Source of the DNA: Glaciecola sp947496235 | Lineage (GTDB): Bacteria > Pseudomonadota > Gammaproteobacteria > Enterobacterales > Alteromonadaceae | DNA: 64,000 nt | Reading direction: 5' to 3' | Assembly: GCF_050306235.1 (NCBI RefSeq) | Contig: NZ_JBLWFH010000016.1 | Coordinates: 1 to 64,000 of the forward strand | In this document: positions 59,088 through 64,000 of the stretch, in pieces | Position numbering within the stretch: the stretch's first letter is position 1 | How the letters are laid out: each line of letters opens with the position of its first letter | Translations under genes and position numbers: made by a program | The notes under the pieces: generated by a model | Told to the model about the DNA's origin: nothing | Database searches by the model: none | What the model saw: the letters and a program-made list of their open reading frames with translations, nothing else

Positions 59088-59104
59088 TGCACTAGATTGG
59101 GCCA
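59088..59104 (+). promoter_or_regulatory. NtrC-type enhancer site before nrtA
   Basis: TGCACT-AGATT-GGGCCA matches the NtrC consensus TGCACC-N5-GGTGCA at 13 of 17 positions when compared to the E. coli glnA site as recalled. It lies about 95 bases upstream of the predicted sigma-54 start, a usual enhancer distance. Confidence 0.45.
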
Positions 59105-59165
59105 TTTTCAAATAAAAGCCTTTTCACCCAAAATGTATCCTATTGTTTTTATTGATATTTTCAAG

Positions 59166-59182
59166 TTGGCACTAATTATGCC
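59166..59182 (+). promoter_or_regulatory. Sigma-54 promoter of the nrt operon
   Basis: TTGGCAC-N5-ATGCC has GG at -24 and GC at -12 with exact spacing. The start point should be near 59192, about 135 bases before the nrtA ATG. Confidence 0.7.
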
Positions 59183-59214
59183 TTATGAAATTCATAGAAA
59201 ATTAAAATTAGTTT

Positions 59215-59310
59215 GTTTCGCTGTTTGAGTTAATCATTAAGCGAAACATTTCGGCAACGAAGCCCACGTGTAATCGAAGAATTTCTTCGTAAGCACGTGG
59301 GTTTTTTTTT
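59215..59310 (+). promoter_or_regulatory. ANTAR-type antitermination leader 3 before nrtA
   Basis: An upstream 8-bp stem (GTTTCGCT/AGCGAAAC, 59215-59222 and 59240-59247) is followed by GGC-AACGAA-GCC (59253-59264), the same hexaloop as in leader 2. It overlaps the 5' arm of a long terminator (CCCACGTG at 59263-59270 with CACGTGGG at 59294-59301, plus an inner CGAAGA/TCTTCG stem), then nine T. The first hairpin lacks the A1/G4 hexaloop that I could find in leader 2. Confidence 0.7.
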
Positions 59311-59326
59311 GGCTTAAGGAAAGTAA

Positions 59327-60715
59327 ATGTTTTACACAAATTTCAAAAACAAAATGAAACTGGCAGTAAGCTCGGTAACAATCCTTGCTTCTGTAATGAT
59401 GAGTTCAGCAACTGTTGCAAACGCTGAAGAGTTGGGATGGCCAGAAAAAGAAGAACTTAAATTCGGCTTTATTAAGCTCACTGACATGGCGCCATTAGCA
59501 ATTGCTTATGAAAATGGCTACTTTGAAGATGAAGGTCTTTATGTGACTTTAGAAGCTCAAGCAAACTGGAAAGTATTGCTAGACCGCGTTATCGATGGGC
59601 AACTTGACGGCGCGCACATGCTTGCCGGTCAGCCTTTAGGCGCAACTATAGGCTATGGTACAAAAGCTCACATTATCACTGCTTTCAGCATGGATCTAAA
59701 CGGTAACGGTATAACGGTTTCTAATAAAGTGTGGGAACAGATGAAACCCAATATTCCCCATGAAAATGGTAAGCCTGTGCATCCGATTAAAGCGAACTAT
59801 TTAAAGCCTGTGGTAGATAGTTATCGCAGTGCGGGTAACCCTTTCAAAATGGGTATGGTATTCCCTGTTTCTACTCACAACTATGAACTGCGTTATTGGT
59901 TAGCGGCTGGTGGAATACATCCTGGATATTACGCTGGCGAATCTGATACTACAGGTATTATTGACGCTGAAGCACTATTATCGGTAACACCTCCTCCGCA
60001 GATGCCAGCAACCATGGAGCAAGGCACAATTTATGGTTACTGTGTGGGTGAACCTTGGAACCAACAAGCTGTGTTTAAAGGTATTGGTGTACCTGTCATC
60101 ACCGACTATGAAATCTGGAAAAATAACCCAGAAAAAGTGTTTGGTGTTAGTAAATCTTGGGCTGAAGAAAATCCAAATACCCATATTCGTGTAGTAAAAG
60201 CTATGATTCGTGCCGCTATGTGGTTAGATGAAAACAATAACGCGAATCGTGGCAAAGCAGTAGAGATTCTTGCGAAAGCAAGTTATGTCGGCGCTGATGC
60301 AGAAGTTATCGCTAACAGCATGACAGGTACTTTTGAATACGAAAAAGGCGATAAGCGTGAAGTTCCTGATTTCAACGTTTTCTTCCGTTACAACGCGACC
60401 TACCCTTATTACAGTGATGCGATTTGGTATTTAACTCAAATGCGTCGTTGGGGACAAATTTCACAACCTAAGTCAGATGATTGGTTTATGAAAACAGCTA
60501 AAAGTGTTTATCGTCCGGATATCTACGCTGCAGCAGCCAAATCTCTTATCGCAGAAGGTAAAGCAAACGCCGAAGATTTCCCAGATTTTGATACCGAGAC
60601 AGGATTCAAACCACCACAAAGTGAATTCATCGATGAAGTGGTATTCGACGGCACTAAACCAAACGAATACTTAAACAAATTTCCGATTGGGTTGAAGGGA
60701 GATACAGTTCTTTAA
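59327..60715 (+). CDS. nrtA: Nitrate ABC transporter substrate-binding protein
   Basis: The 462-residue protein belongs to the NrtA/CmpA family: signal peptide (about 1-33, ending VANAEE), then the binding domain with LKFGFIKLTDMAPLAIAYENGYFEDEGL, NWKVLLDRVIDGQLDGAHMLAGQPLG and GYCVGEPWNQQAVFKGIGVPVITDYEIW. The lipobox seen in cyanobacterial NrtA is absent, so it is probably soluble in the periplasm. It has AAGGAAA before its ATG and starts the nrtABC-porin unit. Confidence 0.93.
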   Translation: MFYTNFKNKMKLAVSSVTILASVMMSSATVANAEELGWPEKEELKFGFIKLTDMAPLAIAYENGYFEDEGLYVTLEAQANWKVLLDRVIDGQLDGAHMLAGQPLGATIGYGTKAHIITAFSMDLNGNGITVSNKVWEQMKPNIPHENGKPVHPIKANYLKPVVDSYRSAGNPFKMGMVFPVSTHNYELRYWLAAGGIHPGYYAGESDTTGIIDAEALLSVTPPPQMPATMEQGTIYGYCVGEPWNQQAVFKGIGVPVITDYEIWKNNPEKVFGVSKSWAEENPNTHIRVVKAMIRAAMWLDENNNANRGKAVEILAKASYVGADAEVIANSMTGTFEYEKGDKREVPDFNVFFRYNATYPYYSDAIWYLTQMRRWGQISQPKSDDWFMKTAKSVYRPDIYAAAAKSLIAEGKANAEDFPDFDTETGFKPPQSEFIDEVVFDGTKPNEYLNKFPIGLKGDTVL

Positions 60716-60741
60716 CCTAATCTCTAACGAGAGATAAGATC

Positions 60742-61734
60742 ATGAATAATTCGGCACAAGTAGTACGCTACACAGGTAAACTTCAAGGAAAAAGTATGAT
60801 TTCAAGCATGCTAAATTCAGGACCTAAACTGATAATGCCTTTTATCGGAATTCTATTATTTCTTGGAATTTGGAGCGGCGTTGCAAAATCTATCGACACT
60901 TCGTTAGGTCAATTTCCTGGACCTACCCAAGTGTTTGAACAAGCGCTGACTTTGATTGATGAGCACAATCAACAACGGGAAAAAGCGGATGATTTTTATA
61001 GTCGTCAAGAAGAGCGCAATGCCGCACGTGTGGCAAAAGACCCAACTTATGTGCCGAAGATTCGTCCTTACACTGGAGCTCCTACCTTCTTTGATCAAAT
61101 TTGGACAAGTTTATACACAGTAATGGTTGGCTTTTTCATTGCGAGCATAATAGCAGTACCTGTCGGGATTTTATGTGGTTTGAGTCGTTCTGCCTACGCA
61201 GCTATGAATCCGCTAATTCAAATATTTAAGCCAGTATCTCCTCTAGCATGGTTACCTCTAGTGACCATGGTAGTGAGTGCGGTTTATATCAGCGAAGATC
61301 CTATGTTTTCAAAGTCGTTTATTACATCGGCGTTTACGGTGTCTTTATGCTGCTTATGGCCTACGTTGATCAATACCGCAGTGGGTGTTTCTAATATTGA
61401 TTCAGACTTGGTCAATGTAAGTAAAGTGTTGCGTTTAAAGCCGTTAAGCCATGTGCAAAAGATTGTGCTACCGGCCTCTATTCCAATGATTTTCACCGGG
61501 TTACGTTTGTCACTCGGCATCGGTTGGATGGTGTTGATCGCAGCTGAAATGCTTGCCCAAAACCCTGGACTTGGGAAATTTGTGTGGGATGAATTCCAAA
61601 ATGGTTCATCTGAATCATTATCCCGCATCATGGTAGCGGTGATTACCATAGGTATCATTGGGTTCTTACTTGACCGTTTAATGTTAACCATCCAGCGTTA
61701 TGTCAGCTGGGACAAAAACGCAGTATTGCGCTAA
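60742..61734 (+). CDS. nrtB: Nitrate ABC transporter permease
   Basis: The 330-residue protein has an N-terminal membrane helix, a hydrophilic insert (about 75-110; REKADDFYSRQEERNAAR) and five further helices of the BPD_transp_1 type. The cytoplasmic coupling loop has SKVLRLKPLSHVQKIVLPASIPMIFTGLRLSLGIGWMVLIAAEM. It is the NrtB/SsuC-like permease of the nitrate system. The ATPase gene follows after its stop. Confidence 0.92.
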   Translation: MNNSAQVVRYTGKLQGKSMISSMLNSGPKLIMPFIGILLFLGIWSGVAKSIDTSLGQFPGPTQVFEQALTLIDEHNQQREKADDFYSRQEERNAARVAKDPTYVPKIRPYTGAPTFFDQIWTSLYTVMVGFFIASIIAVPVGILCGLSRSAYAAMNPLIQIFKPVSPLAWLPLVTMVVSAVYISEDPMFSKSFITSAFTVSLCCLWPTLINTAVGVSNIDSDLVNVSKVLRLKPLSHVQKIVLPASIPMIFTGLRLSLGIGWMVLIAAEMLAQNPGLGKFVWDEFQNGSSESLSRIMVAVITIGIIGFLLDRLMLTIQRYVSWDKNAVLR

Positions 61735-61758
61735 ATGACCAACAAAAGGAATCTTATT

Positions 61759-62601
61759 ATGCAACCTAAACATTTAGAACTTACTCAAGTTGGCATAGAT
61801 TTCCCAACGCCAAAAGGGCCATTTAATGCCTTGACGGACGTTAATCTGAAAATCAAAAAAGGTGAGTTTATCTCCCTCATTGGTCATTCGGGGTGCGGAA
61901 AGTCTACTGTCTTAAACATTGTCGCTGGATTACATCAGGCTACTACTGGTGGTGTTATTTTGGATGGCGCTGAAGTTAAAGAACCGGGGCCAGAAAGAGC
62001 GGTAGTGTTTCAAAACCATTCTTTACTGCCGTGGTTGTCTGTGTATAAAAACGTCGAACTTGCAGTAAAGCAGACACAGAAAACTAAATCTAAACAAGAA
62101 GTGCGAGATTGGGTAACACACAACCTAGAGCTGGTTCATATGACCCATGCATTGGACAAATTGCCCTCTGAAATTTCAGGTGGTATGAAACAACGAGTTG
62201 GTATTGCTCGCGCCCTCGCCATGGAGCCCAAAGTGCTATTGATGGATGAGCCTTTTGGTGCGCTAGATGCTTTAACTCGCGCACATTTGCAAGATTCGCT
62301 AATGGAAATTCATGCTGACTTAGGCAATACCGTCATCATGATCACCCATGATGTGGACGAAGCGGTTTTACTTTCAGATCGCATAGTGATGATGACCAAT
62401 GGACCTTCAGCCACCATAGGTGAAATCTTAGATGTTGAACTGGAAAGGCCAAGAGATAGATTGTCATTGGCAGATAATCCCCAGTACAACCATTATCGAC
62501 ACGAAGTATTAACCTTCTTGTACGAAAAGCAAAAGAAGATTGAAACTGTAAGTTCTCATAAAGGTAAAACTGCATCCGTAAAGAAGAATAACGCAGCTTA
62601 A
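61759..62601 (+). CDS. nrtC: Nitrate ABC transporter ATP-binding protein
   Basis: The 280-residue ATPase has Walker A GHSGCGKST, the Q-loop in FQNHSLLPWL, signature ISGGMKQRVGIARAL, Walker B VLLMDEPFGALD and the switch histidine in ITHDVDEA. It lacks the C-terminal NrtA-like domain of cyanobacterial NrtC, so it is a plain ATPase subunit (NrtD/NasD form). The ATG at 61759 has AAGGA upstream; another ATG at 61735 directly follows the nrtB stop and is possible. Confidence 0.92.
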   Translation: MQPKHLELTQVGIDFPTPKGPFNALTDVNLKIKKGEFISLIGHSGCGKSTVLNIVAGLHQATTGGVILDGAEVKEPGPERAVVFQNHSLLPWLSVYKNVELAVKQTQKTKSKQEVRDWVTHNLELVHMTHALDKLPSEISGGMKQRVGIARALAMEPKVLLMDEPFGALDALTRAHLQDSLMEIHADLGNTVIMITHDVDEAVLLSDRIVMMTNGPSATIGEILDVELERPRDRLSLADNPQYNHYRHEVLTFLYEKQKKIETVSSHKGKTASVKKNNAA

Positions 62602-62681
62602 TTAATCATTTAAAAACAGATAGTTAGCTTGGCACTTATGCACCAGGCCAGGATTTTTCACGCTAAATTTAGGAACAACAC

Positions 62682-63893
62682 ATGAAAACCTCACATTCAT
62701 TAATAAAATTGACCTCTGTTGCAAGCTTAGTTGCCATGACTTTTGCACCTTCTGTACAAGCTGCGGAATGGTTTGATGCTTTATCAAAACTCAAAGCAAG
62801 TATTAACATGAACTTGCGTTACGAGTCGGTTTCACAAGATAATAGTTTGCAAGATGCTGACGCCTTAACATTACGCACCTTTGTTGGCATTGAGAGCGGT
62901 GAATACAAAGGCTTCTCATTTAATTTTGAAGCCGAAGACAGCCGCATTGTTTTGGGTCAAGGCGATTACACAGTAGGCCCTACAGGTTACAATGTGGGTG
63001 AATATTCTGTCATTGCTGATCCTGAAACTACCGAGCTTGACCAAGCTTATGTGCAATATCGCGGTAGTGATTACACAGTCAAAGTGGGCCGCCAAGTGAT
63101 TACCTTGGATTCTCATCGATTTGTTGGTCATGTGGGATGGCGCCAAGATCGTCAAACCTTCGATGCGGTGTCAGTAAATTACAAAATCAATGACAAATTA
63201 AATGCATTTTATGCTTATATCGACCAACGTAATCGCATCTTTGCAGAAGCCGCAGATTTAGATGCCAAAGATCATTTATTGAACCTAAGCTACAGCACAG
63301 ACTATGGCAAACTTACTGGCTATGCTTATTTGCTAGAAGTCGATAATAATACTGATAATGCGCTAGACACTTATGGTATCCGGTATTCTGGTGCTTACAA
63401 AGCGGATTTCGGAAAGCTGCTATACACGGCTGAATTTGCTCAACAATCATCTGAAACTGCAGCTGCGGATTTTGACGCTAGTTATTTATTCCTTGAGGGT
63501 GGAGTAGCCTTATCATTTGTCACGTTAAAACTTGGCTATGAAGTACTAGGTTCAGATGACGGAAACTTTGGATTTTCTACCCCATTGGCAACACTTCACA
63601 AATTCAATGGTTGGTCAGATCAATTCCTAGCAACCCCAACACAAGGGTTAAAAGATTTATCTGCAACAGTATCCGGTAAGCTAGCCGGCGGAAAATGGAC
63701 AGCGGTTTATCACAAATTTGATGCTGATGAGAGCTCATCAACAGTTGATGATTTAGGAAGTGAAATAAATTTAGTCTACACAACAAAAGTTGCTGAACAC
63801 TTTAATGTGGGGATTAAATACGCGAACTATTCTGCAGGTGACATTAAAGTAGATACTGATAAACTTTGGGTATGGGTATCTACTAAATTTTAA
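62682..63893 (+). CDS. Outer-membrane porin of the nitrate locus (alginate-export-like family)
   Basis: The 403-residue protein has a signal peptide (MKTSHSLIKLTSVASLVAMT...SVQA) and a beta-barrel of alternating polar/hydrophobic strands that ends in phenylalanine (WVWVSTKF). ELDQAYVQYRGSDYTVKVGRQVITLDSHRFVGHVGWRQDRQTFDAV resembles the alginate-export/AlgE-like porin family. Its position 80 bases after nrtC suggests that it lets nitrate or nitrite cross the outer membrane; this is inference from context only. Confidence 0.75.
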   Translation: MKTSHSLIKLTSVASLVAMTFAPSVQAAEWFDALSKLKASINMNLRYESVSQDNSLQDADALTLRTFVGIESGEYKGFSFNFEAEDSRIVLGQGDYTVGPTGYNVGEYSVIADPETTELDQAYVQYRGSDYTVKVGRQVITLDSHRFVGHVGWRQDRQTFDAVSVNYKINDKLNAFYAYIDQRNRIFAEAADLDAKDHLLNLSYSTDYGKLTGYAYLLEVDNNTDNALDTYGIRYSGAYKADFGKLLYTAEFAQQSSETAAADFDASYLFLEGGVALSFVTLKLGYEVLGSDDGNFGFSTPLATLHKFNGWSDQFLATPTQGLKDLSATVSGKLAGGKWTAVYHKFDADESSSTVDDLGSEINLVYTTKVAEHFNVGIKYANYSAGDIKVDTDKLWVWVSTKF

Positions 63894-63908
63894 TTTACGA
63901 CAGACAAT

Positions 63909-64000
63909 ATGGATATTATTGAAAACATTCGGTTGCAGCTAACACAACCACCTCACTATAGCCTAGGTTTTATTTTAGCGGGTGGGCAGTCGCGACGAAT
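63909..64000 (+). CDS. mobA: Molybdenum cofactor guanylyltransferase MobA (partial)
   Basis: Thirty residues are visible before the window ends: MDIIENIRLQLTQPPHYSLG, then FILAGGQSRR. The LAGGxSRR motif at the N-terminus is the GTP-binding signature of MobA, which adds GMP to molybdopterin. NasA needs a molybdenum cofactor of this kind, which fits the context. The gene is cut by the right edge. Confidence 0.75.
   Translation, partial: MDIIENIRLQLTQPPHYSLGFILAGGQSRR

Noticed and set aside
59081..59093. GTGCA-N5-TGCAC palindrome before nrtA as NtrC site
   Set aside because: Half-sites are in the reversed order for NtrC; the overlapping 59088-59104 site fits better.
1..64000. CRISPR arrays, insertion sequences, prophage genes, tRNA or rRNA genes inside the window
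   Set aside because: None seen on reading both strands; only an rRNA-type promoter region at the left edge.

Overview
The window looks like a chromosomal segment of a marine gammaproteobacterium of the order Alteromonadales, most likely Alteromonadaceae (Glaciecola/Paraglaciecola/Alteromonas-like). This rests on the AT-leaning composition, on gene order (yrdA-aroE-hemF-tsaC-yrdD-smg-dprA-LysM | def-fmt-rsmB-trkA, then polA-engB-cytochrome c4-yihI), on GlyGly-CTERM and PEP-CTERM sorting tails, and on the style of the proteins. The genus is inference from memory; no search was run.

Layout. 1-350: two tandem leftward rRNA-type promoters separated by a terminator-like hairpin; an rRNA operon probably starts just outside the left edge, as rrnD does beside yrdA in E. 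coli. 386-15710: housekeeping genes, interrupted by a secreted protease/FHA membrane protein pair between yrdA and aroE and by an ompW gene with two FNR-type boxes. 15711-22106: polA (two DnaA boxes upstream), engB, cytochrome c4, a candidate small RNA, yihI, a DUF2489 protein and a repeat-built lipoprotein. 22680-31228: a very large GlyGly-CTERM surface protein, glyQ-glyS, a small lipoprotein and an ABC-F ATPase (YbiT type). 31487-40265: more accessory content, with an ECF sigma factor and its membrane partner, small membrane proteins, a Tat-exported TIM-barrel protein, a DUF2306 protein, a parDE toxin-antitoxin pair, a membrane-anchored AraC regulator, an MscS channel and an AcuI/YhdH oxidoreductase. 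40487-45538: an AcrAB-type RND pump with a divergent TetR repressor over a palindromic operator. 45775-46674: a PEP-CTERM choice-of-anchor A protein.

46939-64000 is a complete nitrate/nitrite assimilation locus: NIT-ANTAR antiterminator (NasR type), FNT nitrite channel, PP2C-phosphatase/protein-kinase fusion, nirB, nirD, nasA, siroheme methyltransferase, a TrpD2-like protein, nitrate ABC transporter nrtABC, an outer-membrane porin and the start of mobA. Its three transcription units (FNT-kinase, nirB..., nrtA...) each show the same regulatory sandwich: a sigma-54 -24/-12 promoter, then a leader with a small A1/G4 hexaloop hairpin overlapping the 5' arm of an intrinsic terminator, then the first gene. 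This is the layout expected if the neighbouring NIT-ANTAR protein releases the terminators when nitrate or nitrite is present and NtrC/sigma-54 adds nitrogen control. The set moves nitrate through porin and ABC transporter, reduces it in NasA and NirBD to ammonium, and supplies siroheme (CobA) and molybdenum cofactor (MobA). The coordinated three-leader regulon, together with the embedded phosphatase-kinase and TrpD2-like genes of unknown role, is the most interesting system in the window.

Start codons were re-chosen from ribosome-binding sites and family alignment from memory where the longest frame looked too long.
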